Source of the DNA: a virus
DNA: 38,910 nt
Strand: one strand, 5' to 3'
IMG/VR virus record: IMGVR_UViG_3300021356_000055
Span: 1 to 38,910 of that record
A program made the translations under genes and the position numbers. This document shows positions 1 through 4,936 of this stretch, piece after piece. The notes beneath the pieces are model-generated. The model was given only the letters and a program-made list of their open reading frames with translations. It was not told the DNA's origin and did no database searches. Each line of letters starts with the position of its first letter. Within the stretch, counting starts at the first letter, position 1.

Positions 1-20
1 CCTCGCGGGGGGGCAGTGAT
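1..20. repeat. Terminal 20-bp direct repeat
   Basis: Bases 1-20 are identical to 38891-38910. This is the signature of a circular contig or a short terminal overlap left by assembly; the cut falls inside dispersed repeat copy R5, so it need not be a natural phage end. Confidence 0.9.
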
Positions 21-67
21 AGCCCCGCAGGGGATTTGGCGCAGGATTTGGGATTTGAACTGGGCAC

Positions 68-100
68 AAAAAAAGGGGCCGGACCCGAAGGCCCGACCCC
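68..100 (-). terminator. Rho-independent terminator after DUF932 gene
   Basis: On the minus strand an 11-bp GC-rich stem with a TTCG loop and two G-U pairs is followed by a run of seven T. It lies about 20 bases beyond the stop codon of the DUF932-like gene and just before the circular junction. Confidence 0.85.
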
Positions 101-120
101 GAAGGTCGATTTGTCAGGCG

Positions 121-1218
121 TTACAGCCCGTTGTCGATCCTGTACTGCGCCACTGCAGAGGTGGTCGCCGTTGCCAGTTCCAGTGACTGGTCAGTGCGAT
201 TCTTGGCGCTTCCCCCGAGTGACCCCTTGGCGTTGGCTTCCAAAGAGTTACCCCCGTGGTGAGAGGTGTACTCGGTCACTGCGTTGTGTACACGCCAGAC
301 AGTGTCCGCTCCGCCGTGGACCTCATTTCCCTTGCCCAGCCCGTCAGACGTCTCCTGCTCGGCGCTGTAGATCGCCATGACCTTGTCCAGCATGTTCTGT
401 GAGCGCTTGCAGTCGTCAGTCTTGTCCTTGGGAAGTTCAAAGACCTGTCGGATGTGCTCTTCAGCCATGTCCTTGGTGATCGTGGTTTCAGCCATGGCTT
501 TGAACTTGGCGATGTCGATCCGGAACTGCTGTTCCTGAACCTCCACAGCCTCGAACATGGCCTTGATGGCGGCGTCCTGTGAGACCGTGTGGCGCACCTT
601 CACAGCGCCCTGTGAGGCCTTCATTGCGACCTCCAGAGTATTGGAGCAGACGACCCGGACCTTGGTGGGCAGGTTCTGTGTGGAGTACCAGCCGTTGTGA
701 CTGGACACGGTGAGCAGGTGGTTCTGGACGGTGTCCCCGTCTTGCACCTCGGCAGAATCGCCAGACAGGAGCATAAATGGCACGGCGCCGTTGTGGATTT
801 GCCCGCAGGTGTCGATCCGCAGGTTCGGGAACTTGTCCAGCAGGGTCTGGCAGTGCTGGAACAGGTCAATGTTTGGCAGGGCTGTGTAGCGCTCAGACTT
901 GTGATCGCCCAGCCAGACGTACGTGTTCTGGCAGTCGTCAGTCGCAATCGGTGGCCTGTACACGCTGACGCCAGCAGGCTCAGAAAACTTGGCCGTCAGC
1001 GGCATGGGGGACACGCCGTTCTCAGGATCGCCCTGTACCATCTCTGGCGTCAGGCGTGGTGCCTGCTTGACGACGGTCTTGGGAAGCCAGTTCATGTGCG
1101 CCAGTTTAAGCGCATCAACGACGGTCAAACGCTGGTCCCCGGGAACAATGGTCCCGAGACCATGCCATGCGGTCTGGCGGCCTACAAAATGCTCGCCGTG
1201 TGCAAACTCGTGACTCAT
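121..1218 (-). CDS. DUF932 / phage-plasmid-like protein
   Basis: A 365-residue protein starting MSHEFAHGEHFVGRQTAWHG, which matches by eye the opening of the DUF932 family (phage/plasmid-like protein, TIGR03299 type), including the later region around NTYVWLGDHKSERY. The biochemical role of the family is not established; members occur in phages and plasmids and are often linked to DNA metabolism or anti-host functions. The reading frame is open up to 1368, but I chose the ATG at 1218 because the leader GATTGGAG sits 7 nt upstream, as in seven sister genes. The gene forms its own cassette: a promoter with TGTACA palindromes over its -35 and -10 lies upstream and a strong terminator follows at 68-100. 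No membrane segment or signal peptide is visible. Family call is fairly firm, function unknown. Confidence 0.8.
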   Translation of the reverse strand: MSHEFAHGEHFVGRQTAWHGLGTIVPGDQRLTVVDALKLAHMNWLPKTVVKQAPRLTPEMVQGDPENGVSPMPLTAKFSEPAGVSVYRPPIATDDCQNTYVWLGDHKSERYTALPNIDLFQHCQTLLDKFPNLRIDTCGQIHNGAVPFMLLSGDSAEVQDGDTVQNHLLTVSSHNGWYSTQNLPTKVRVVCSNTLEVAMKASQGAVKVRHTVSQDAAIKAMFEAVEVQEQQFRIDIAKFKAMAETTITKDMAEEHIRQVFELPKDKTDDCKRSQNMLDKVMAIYSAEQETSDGLGKGNEVHGGADTVWRVHNAVTEYTSHHGGNSLEANAKGSLGGSAKNRTDQSLELATATTSAVAQYRIDNGL

Positions 1219-1271
1219 GGAGAGTCTCCAATCTATTGAGGCAGGCCCACCATGGGCGCGCCGTTTCCTAG

Positions 1272-1299
1272 ATTGTACAGACTGGAGCCACCTTGTACA
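1272..1299 (-). promoter_or_regulatory. Sigma70-like promoter of the DUF932 cassette
   Basis: Read on the minus strand: TGTACA, 16-bp spacer, TACAAT. The -10 matches consensus at 5 of 6 positions and the -35 at 4 of 6. Both elements overlap TGTACA palindromes (1294-1299 and 1274-1279), so a protein binding these would occlude the promoter. This is weaker than the other cassette promoters. Confidence 0.5.
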
Positions 1300-1367
1300 G
1301 AGCAGTTTCGGCTTTTTTCTGTCCTGCCTGAGCCTGTACAAAAACATATATATGCCGGGCTTGTACA
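1274..1367. promoter_or_regulatory. Cluster of four TGTACA palindromes (candidate operators)
   Basis: TGTACA occurs at 1274-1279, 1294-1299, 1335-1340 and 1362-1367, at spacings of 20, 41 and 27 bp; the first two intervals are close to two and four helical turns. The two distal copies lie in a direct repeat (each near an ATATA tract followed by GTTTTTGTACA on the minus strand). Another copy sits in the spacer of the promoter at 2282-2310 and one at 38528-38533. Operator function is inferred from placement only. Confidence 0.45.
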
Positions 1368-1372
1368 AAAAC

Positions 1373-1460
1373 TTATATAGATATATAAAGGGCGGGGCAG
1401 GGCAGAGCCTCCGCTCGTGCGTGTGGGGGTGGAGCCTCGACCCCTTAAGTGATAGCCCCT
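1373..1460. repeat. Dispersed intergenic repeat, copy R1
   Basis: Member of a five-copy family found between cassettes. It has an AT-rich tract (TATATAGATATATAAA), a GC-rich middle and the hallmarks GGAGCCTC and TGATAGCCCC at the right end. This copy is diverged in the middle and has GAGCCTCCGC duplicated near 1405. It sits between the terminator at 1465-1502 and the DUF932 promoter. Confidence 0.7.
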
Positions 1461-1464
1461 AAGC

Positions 1465-1502
1465 AAAAAAAAGAGAGAGCCGACCCCGAAGGGCCGACTC
1501 TC
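1465..1502 (-). terminator. Rho-independent terminator
   Basis: Minus-strand 12-bp stem (GAGAGTCGGCCC, loop TTCG, with two G-U pairs) followed by TCTTTTTTTT. It directly follows the cysteine-rich gene ending at 1514. Confidence 0.88.
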
Positions 1503-1513
1503 CTGATTGGAGT

Positions 1514-2242
1514 CTATCGGAAGGCGGGACCATGCAAGGGATTAAAGATGTTCTTTGCCCCTTTACTAGGATCGCACAATAAACACTGCTCACACTGAAC
1601 CGGGTTATCGTACCCCTTTTGAGTTTGGGCTGTATTGGGGCACAAAATCTCGCTCTTGCGAGGCTCACAGTTTGCCGCTCTGAAATAGCGCCATTCGGGA
1701 TCTTCCGGGATATCGTAGTAACTTTCGACGCTGGCCATTAACCATTTACGCCAAATCCTGAACCGACCCTCGCGCCATTGATGGGTATATCCTACCGATC
1801 CCAAACCCGCTTCATCTAGCGCTTCCCAAATCGGCTCATGCGCTTTAAAGGGAACCGCAACCGGATCACCGAAAGCACCCAACCGGATCGACTTGCCCCA
1901 TGAAATAACCGTATCCCGGACTTCTTCGAATCCCGAAACCGGAAGGTTAACTGCGGAATTGTAAACCGCATTGATTCCCAAATCGTTAACGTAACAGGTG
2001 ACCGATCCCTTTCGCCGATCTCCATCTACGTCAAACCGTCCCTGATGGATACAGGTCCCACAAATAGACTCCGATAGTTCCTGAGACTTGCGAGAATCCG
2101 ACACCTTGCATCCGTGATCTGGGAGATACCACGTCTGAACCATGTTGCCCGTTTTGACATTGCGGGTATCCTTTGTCAAAACTCCGATGACGGGTAGCCC
2201 GTTAATCTCCGATGGCCCCCTGTAAAAAACCACGTGCCTCAT
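1514..2242 (-). CDS. Cysteine-rich conserved phage protein (DUF7227-like)
   Basis: A 242-residue protein. It resembles a conserved phage family of unknown function that I recall as DUF7227, on the basis of the SIRLGAFGDPVAVP, GSVGYTHQW and WRYFRA segments. Cysteines are grouped: CGTCIH then a CYVN near residues 60-85, and near the C-terminus LCPNTAQ followed by CEQCLLC. These could bind zinc or an iron-sulphur cluster, which is inference. The start is the ATG at 2242, 6 nt after GATTGGAG, not the longer in-frame start at 2281, which lies upstream of the leader hairpin. Single-gene cassette with its own promoter and terminator. Confidence 0.65.
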   Translation of the reverse strand: MRHVVFYRGPSEINGLPVIGVLTKDTRNVKTGNMVQTWYLPDHGCKVSDSRKSQELSESICGTCIHQGRFDVDGDRRKGSVTCYVNDLGINAVYNSAVNLPVSGFEEVRDTVISWGKSIRLGAFGDPVAVPFKAHEPIWEALDEAGLGSVGYTHQWREGRFRIWRKWLMASVESYYDIPEDPEWRYFRAANCEPRKSEILCPNTAQTQKGYDNPVQCEQCLLCDPSKGAKNIFNPLHGPAFR

Positions 2243-2257
2243 TCTGTACTCCAATCC

Positions 2258-2274
2258 GGTGGCCCCATGCCACC
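2258..2274 (-). promoter_or_regulatory. 5'-end mRNA leader hairpin (copy 1)
   Basis: Minus-strand GGTGGC-loop-GCCACC stem placed 6 bases after the -10 box, so it would begin at about the first transcribed base, and just before the GATTGGAG ribosome-binding site. The same element occurs at 3190-3208 and 4548-4566. Confidence 0.65.
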
Positions 2275-2281
2275 TAATCAA

Positions 2282-2310
2282 ATACTACTGTACAGAATAA
2301 AACCTTGCAA
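2282..2310 (-). promoter_or_regulatory. Sigma70-like promoter of the cysteine-rich gene
   Basis: Minus strand TTGCAA, 17-bp spacer, TAGTAT. A TGTACA palindrome (2289-2294, within CTGTACAG) lies in the spacer next to the -10, as at the DUF932 promoter. Spacing and position relative to the leader hairpin match two sister promoters. Confidence 0.72.
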
Positions 2311-2341
2311 CCCATTAACCTTGTTTTTTTTTGACGGTAAA

Positions 2342-2433
2342 AATCTATAAATAAACATATACATATTGCATAACCAGAGCGTCCAGCCAGAGCCGTGCGC
2401 GGGGGGGAGCCTCCGCTGGATATGATAGCCCCT
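2342..2433. repeat. Dispersed intergenic repeat, copy R2
   Basis: AT-rich tract with ATAAATAAACATATACATAT, then CCAGAGC, GGAGCCTCCGCTGGATATGA and TGATAGCCCC. The right half is almost identical to copy R3. It lies between terminator 2438-2470 and promoter 2282-2310. Confidence 0.75.
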
Positions 2434-2437
2434 CCTA

Positions 2438-2470
2438 AATAAAAAGAAGAGGCGGGCCTTTCGGCCCGCC
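2438..2470 (-). terminator. Rho-independent terminator
   Basis: Minus-strand GGCGGGCC-GAAA-GGCCCGCC perfect 8-bp stem followed by TCTTCTTTTTATTT, starting a few bases after the stop codon at 2477. Confidence 0.88.
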
Positions 2471-2476
2471 CCCTTG

Positions 2477-2704
2477 TTAGTTCCAACCGTCTTGGAGTTC
2501 AAGAATAACCTTGTCCATTTTTGCCAAAGCGTCTTTCTCCGCTCCAGCGACAACGTAGAATTCACTGCGGGAGACGCTTTCCCATCCATCTCTTATTGTT
2601 GTCACCAGTAGGGTGACTTTCCACATCGAGAGTCCTGCCGATCCAATCGGAACTGGCAGATCGGTTTTGTCTGCGAACCACTTTGCCTTTACCCTTTTCA
2701 CCAT
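2477..2704 (-). CDS. Small hypothetical protein, 75 aa
   Basis: Not recognised. Starts MVKRVKAKWFADKTDLPVPI and ends in ILELQDGWN; it looks like a small alternating beta/alpha protein with no membrane segment and no cysteine. The ATG at 2704 follows GATTGGAG by 6 nt; the longer frame to 2794 would run through the intercistronic hairpin and is unlikely. It is second in a two-gene cassette behind the 140-aa gene, separated by a TTCG hairpin. Confidence 0.65.
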   Translation of the reverse strand: MVKRVKAKWFADKTDLPVPIGSAGLSMWKVTLLVTTIRDGWESVSRSEFYVVAGAEKDALAKMDKVILELQDGWN

Positions 2705-2727
2705 TGTAATCTCCAATCCAAAAATGC

Positions 2728-2745
2728 GGGGGGCCGAAGCCCCCC
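2728..2745 (-). other. Intercistronic GC hairpin with TTCG loop
   Basis: Minus-strand GGGGGGC-TTCG-GCCCCCC followed by GCATTTTT and then GATTGGAG of the next gene. It could be a partial terminator or a processing/stability element that sets the ratio of the two genes. The same flanks (AAACCAAGGG ... CCCGCA) recur at 3403-3424, 4207-4226 and 37708-37726, so these hairpins share ancestry. Confidence 0.6.
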
Positions 2746-2751
2746 TTGGTT

Positions 2752-3174
2752 TTACTGCTTGTTGTCGTCGTGAACTTCTGGGTCGTTGAGCCACTTGCCC
2801 AACACTTTGCTTGCGGTCCTCTTGTCGATGTCAAACCGAACTTCAAGGTACTCACCTGCTCCAAGCATGTTGGTGACCCCGGACCTGCGAAGACCTCGCA
2901 AGTACTCGAACATCTCACGTTCTTCAAAGGTGTACTTGTCGGGACCGTGCTTAGTGTGAAGTTCCATTTTGGCAAAGTCCAAAAGTTCCTGACTTGCACC
3001 GTGGTCCTTGAGGTGCTTCAGGGTCCTGTACACTGCATTCTTTGCCTTGGGGAAGTATGCCAGAATCAACACCTTGGCGACTTCCTTGGTGGCACTGCTT
3101 CTGAAGCAGTTTTCTACATACCGGGTCATGCCATCCCAGTCGGGGGTGCAATCCACCGCGTTCTCTTCAGCCAT
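2752..3174 (-). CDS. Small phage protein with GVTNMLGA motif, 140 aa
   Basis: A mostly helical 140-residue protein of unknown function. Its C-terminal third, GVTNMLGAGEYLEVRFD followed by an acidic/basic helix ending LGKWLND, resembles a recurrent small domain I recall from marine phages (GVTNMFGA-type); no role is known. Start ATG at 3174, 6 nt after GATTGGAG; the frame continues to 3249 but that would pass through the promoter and hairpin. First gene of a two-gene cassette driven by the promoter at 3216-3244. Confidence 0.68.
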   Translation of the reverse strand: MAEENAVDCTPDWDGMTRYVENCFRSSATKEVAKVLILAYFPKAKNAVYRTLKHLKDHGASQELLDFAKMELHTKHGPDKYTFEEREMFEYLRGLRRSGVTNMLGAGEYLEVRFDIDKRTASKVLGKWLNDPEVHDDNKQ

Positions 3175-3189
3175 CGTAGGCTCCAATCT

Positions 3190-3208
3190 AGGTGGCCCCA
3201 TGCCACCT
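3190..3208 (-). promoter_or_regulatory. 5'-end mRNA leader hairpin (copy 2)
   Basis: AGGTGGC-ATGGG-GCCACCT on the minus strand, beginning 7 bases downstream of the -10 box at the predicted transcript start, and followed directly by AGATTGGAG. Confidence 0.68.
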
Positions 3209-3215
3209 ACACACA

Positions 3216-3244
3216 AGCCTAGCATAGTATTTTTGACATGCCAA
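3216..3244 (-). promoter_or_regulatory. Sigma70-like promoter
   Basis: Minus strand TTGGCA, 17-bp spacer, TAGGCT, then TGTGTGTAGG. The -10 and the bases after it are nearly identical to those of the promoter at 4574-4602, and similar to the one at 37744-37772. Confidence 0.72.
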
Positions 3245-3298
3245 CCCAATCTGGGTTTTTTTTCGTGCTATTTTTTTCAGGCCCCAGTCTACAAAAAA

Positions 3299-3390
3299 TA
3301 ATAGATATAGATACACAGCGACGACCAGAGCAGAGAGCGTTGGCCCGCGTGTGCGCGGAGCCTCCGCTGGATATGATAGCCCCTAATGAA
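3299..3390. repeat. Dispersed intergenic repeat, copy R3
   Basis: Contains AATAGATATAGATACACAGC, GACCAGAGCAGAGAGCGTT, GCGCGGAGCCTCCGC and TATGATAGCCCCTAATGAAA. It is nearly identical to copy R4 along its length apart from scattered substitutions. Confidence 0.8.
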
Positions 3391-3392
3391 AT

Positions 3393-3424
3393 AAAAAAAT
3401 GCGGGAGGGACCGAAGTCCCTCCC
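3393..3424 (-). terminator. Rho-independent terminator
   Basis: Minus-strand GGGAGGGAC-TTCG-GTCCCTCCC stem (9 bp) followed by GCATTTTTTTATTT, just beyond the stop codon of the gene at 3432. Confidence 0.9.
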
Positions 3425-3431
3425 TTGGTTG

Positions 3432-3770
3432 TTACTTCGTGAACCGTCCCACAAACTCGATCTGAGGAGGGTCGTAGAACTTGGTGTTGAGGATATCACA
3501 CTCCTCAGCGACCTTGGGATCTCCTCCTTCGATCTTCTTGCTTGCTTGGATAGGCGAGTACAGTCCCGCCTTTGCAACGTGGGGAGTCCAAGAGGACTCA
3601 GAAGGAACCTGATTTGGTCCCATGTAGTAAAGCACCAAGAAGGGTGCTTCTTCAGAGAACGTGCCAAAAGCGATGTGCTTGTGGCTCAGAGTACGGACGA
3701 TCCGTACAACCTCAAAAGGTCGCTGATTTCGTTCAGCGGAAACGCCACTAGGGGAAAGCGAGTCACTCAT
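3432..3770 (-). CDS. Small hypothetical protein, 112 aa
   Basis: Not recognised. Residues 1-20 are Ser/Pro-rich and probably flexible; the rest has mixed beta/alpha character with the segment APFLVLYYMGPNQ and ends IEFVGRFTK. No cysteines or membrane helix. I chose the ATG at 3770 because GATTGGAG precedes it by 6 nt; a second ATG 4 codons upstream would place the ribosome-binding site inside the gene. Single-gene cassette with promoter 3793-3821 and terminator 3393-3424. Confidence 0.66.
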   Translation of the reverse strand: MSDSLSPSGVSAERNQRPFEVVRIVRTLSHKHIAFGTFSEEAPFLVLYYMGPNQVPSESSWTPHVAKAGLYSPIQASKKIEGGDPKVAEECDILNTKFYDPPQIEFVGRFTK

Positions 3771-3792
3771 AGTGACCTCCAATCTGCTGTCG

Positions 3793-3821
3793 ATTAAAAG
3801 GTATGGAGAAACCTATGTCAA
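3793..3821 (-). promoter_or_regulatory. Sigma70-like promoter
   Basis: Minus strand TTGACA (consensus), 17-bp spacer, TTTAAT. The predicted start gives a leader of under 20 bases beginning near AGATTGGAG, with no leader hairpin. The sequence around the -35 (ATTGGGGTTGACATAGG) is shared with 4574-4602 and the region from the -35 into the spacer with 38424-38452. Confidence 0.78.
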
Positions 3822-3923
3822 CCCCAATATTTGGCCAGTATTCGGCTATTTTCGGCATTCTAGAAAAAAGTTTGTCAGGACTGCCAGCGGAACCCGTAGT
3901 TCTGTGGGGTCGTCTACAGAGAT

Positions 3924-4013
3924 CAATAGATATAGATATACAGCGAGGACCAGAGCAGAGAGCGTTCGCCCGTGTGTGCGCGGAGCCTCCGCAGAAAATG
4001 ATAGCCCCTAATG
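3924..4013. repeat. Dispersed intergenic repeat, copy R4
   Basis: CAATAGATATAGATATACAG, GACCAGAGCAGAGAGCGTT, GTGTGTGCGCGGAGCCTCCG and ATGATAGCCCCTAATG. Closest relative is R3. Located between terminator 4014-4046 and promoter 3793-3821. Confidence 0.8.
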
Positions 4014-4046
4014 AAATAAAAGAAGAGGCGGGCCTTTCGACCCGCC
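4014..4046 (-). terminator. Rho-independent terminator
   Basis: Minus-strand GGCGGG-TCGAAAGG-CCCGCC stem followed by TCTTCTTTTATTTC, nine bases after the stop codon of the 42-aa membrane protein gene. Confidence 0.87.
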
Positions 4047-4054
4047 CCTTGGTT

Positions 4055-4183
4055 TTACTTGAAGAAGATGGTCCAGATGATGAGTGCTGGCCACATCAAG
4101 ATGAACCCTAAGGTCATCACAACGTGAAGAGTCATGCCCTTCGGCACTTTCCCTTCGTTTACTTCACGCTCCCAGTCTTTCAT
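4055..4183 (-). CDS. 42-aa single-pass membrane protein
   Basis: Starts MKDWEREVNEGKVPKGMT and continues into one hydrophobic helix (about residues 18-41, containing VMTLGFILMWPALIIWTIFF) ending in Lys. A charged N-terminal part outside the membrane and a single C-terminal helix is all that can be seen; no family was recognised. The ATG at 4183 follows GATTGGAG by 5 nt, which decides against the longer frame starting at 4240. It is the second gene of the first cassette. An early inner-membrane protein could act in host takeover or superinfection exclusion, but this is speculation. Confidence 0.68.
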   Translation of the reverse strand: MKDWEREVNEGKVPKGMTLHVVMTLGFILMWPALIIWTIFFK

Positions 4184-4206
4184 GCTTCCTCCAATCGGAA
4201 AGTTGC

Positions 4207-4226
4207 GGGAGGGCCGAAGCCCTCCC
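4207..4226 (-). other. Intercistronic GC hairpin with TTCG loop
   Basis: Minus-strand GGGAGGGC-TTCG-GCCCTCCC (8 bp). It lacks a T-run, so it is more likely an mRNA stability or processing element than a terminator. Sits between the coiled-coil gene and the small membrane protein gene. Confidence 0.6.
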
Positions 4227-4236
4227 TTGGTTTTGT

Positions 4237-4533
4237 TCAACTGATCTGCTTGAGCAGTTTGCTGATCTGCTCTTCGATCCTAGCCCGTCTCCCGTGCCCG
4301 CCAGTGGTCTTCAGTCTTGCATCGTGTTCCAGCAAACGAGCGGTTTTCATGAGCGTGTCAGCGATCCCGTGCAGGTTTTCGGCGACCTCCACAAAACGAT
4401 CCACACCATCCTCCTCGATGTCCCGAACGGCATCCTCCAACTCGTGAACTGCAACGGTGTGCAATTCTTGACTCTTGTCCCACGCAACCTTTACCGCTTT
4501 CTTTCGTGCGGCATTCAACTCTTGAAGAGTCAT
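4237..4533 (-). CDS. Small coiled-coil protein, 98 aa
   Basis: Not recognised. The sequence is almost entirely helical and charged, with heptad-like spacing through the central section (HELEDAVRDIEEDGVDRFVE) and a basic Gly-rich stretch (TTGGHGRRAR) before a last amphipathic helix, EEQISKLLKQIS. This suggests an oligomeric coiled coil. Start ATG at 4533 lies 5 nt after GATTGGAG. It is the first leftward gene from the divergent control region, so probably among the first genes expressed. Confidence 0.68.
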   Translation of the reverse strand: MTLQELNAARKKAVKVAWDKSQELHTVAVHELEDAVRDIEEDGVDRFVEVAENLHGIADTLMKTARLLEHDARLKTTGGHGRRARIEEQISKLLKQIS

Positions 4534-4547
4534 GTTGACTCCAATCT

Positions 4548-4566
4548 AGGTGACCCCATGCCACCT
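4548..4566 (-). promoter_or_regulatory. 5'-end mRNA leader hairpin (copy 3)
   Basis: Minus-strand AGGTGGC-ATGGG-GTCACCT. Compared with copy 2 one arm has changed C to T, turning a G-C pair into a G-U pair, so the stem is kept. It begins 7 bases after the -10 box. Confidence 0.68.
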
Positions 4567-4573
4567 ACACACA

Positions 4574-4602
4574 AGGCTACACTGTGCTCTTTTTTATGTC
4601 AA
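4574..4602 (-). promoter_or_regulatory. Sigma70-like promoter, first leftward cassette
   Basis: Minus strand TTGACA (consensus), 17-bp spacer, TAGCCT, then TGTGTGTAGG and the leader hairpin. Confidence 0.78.
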
Positions 4603-4936
4603 CCCCAATATCGATTTTATTTTGTACTGCTTTTCGACACTCGCAAGGCTCGGATCGACCCGAGGGCAGGGGTGGGTCGAACATATAGATCCGCCAGAGA
4701 GACCCCCGAGGCCCCCCAAAGGGCGCGCTTCCCAGATCAAAGGTCTCCTTGCAAAAAAAATAAAAACCCTATTGCAGTGGTGGTGTATTCGTGTAAGAAC
4801 CCGGTAGGTTAACCTTGTATATCGTTTGTTTGCACCGACGAGTACAAAGGCCCTGCCTCGCGGCCCCGTTCAGGGATAACTGCAAACCCAGAGTTTGGTG
4901 CAGTTTTCTTAATCTTTGAACGAAAAGGAGTCTGCT
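4603..4936. other. Divergent non-coding control region
   Basis: No convincing gene is seen between the leftward promoter and the capsid gene. The region holds a partial relative of the dispersed repeat (near 4681-4720: CATATAGATCCGCCAGAGAG followed by GC-rich sequence), an A-rich tract at about 4750-4770, and a bulged stem near 4880-4905 (CTGCAAAC ... GTTTGGTGCAG) followed by TTTTCTT just ahead of the capsid ribosome-binding site. No good TTGACA/TATAAT pair was found for the rightward strand, so the late promoter may depend on an activator. Confidence 0.5.

Noticed and set aside
36-380. Plus-strand frame over the terminator and the end of the DUF932 gene
   Set aside because: Overlaps a clear gene and a terminator hairpin on the other strand; no ribosome-binding site.
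2746-3222. 158-codon plus-strand frame
   Set aside because: Shadow of the 140-aa minus-strand gene with its leader; continues into the promoter.
4680-4722. Sixth full copy of the dispersed repeat
   Set aside because: Only the AT-start and a loose CCAGAG/GC section match; GGAGCCTC and TGATAGCCCC are missing, so it is noted only as a partial relative.
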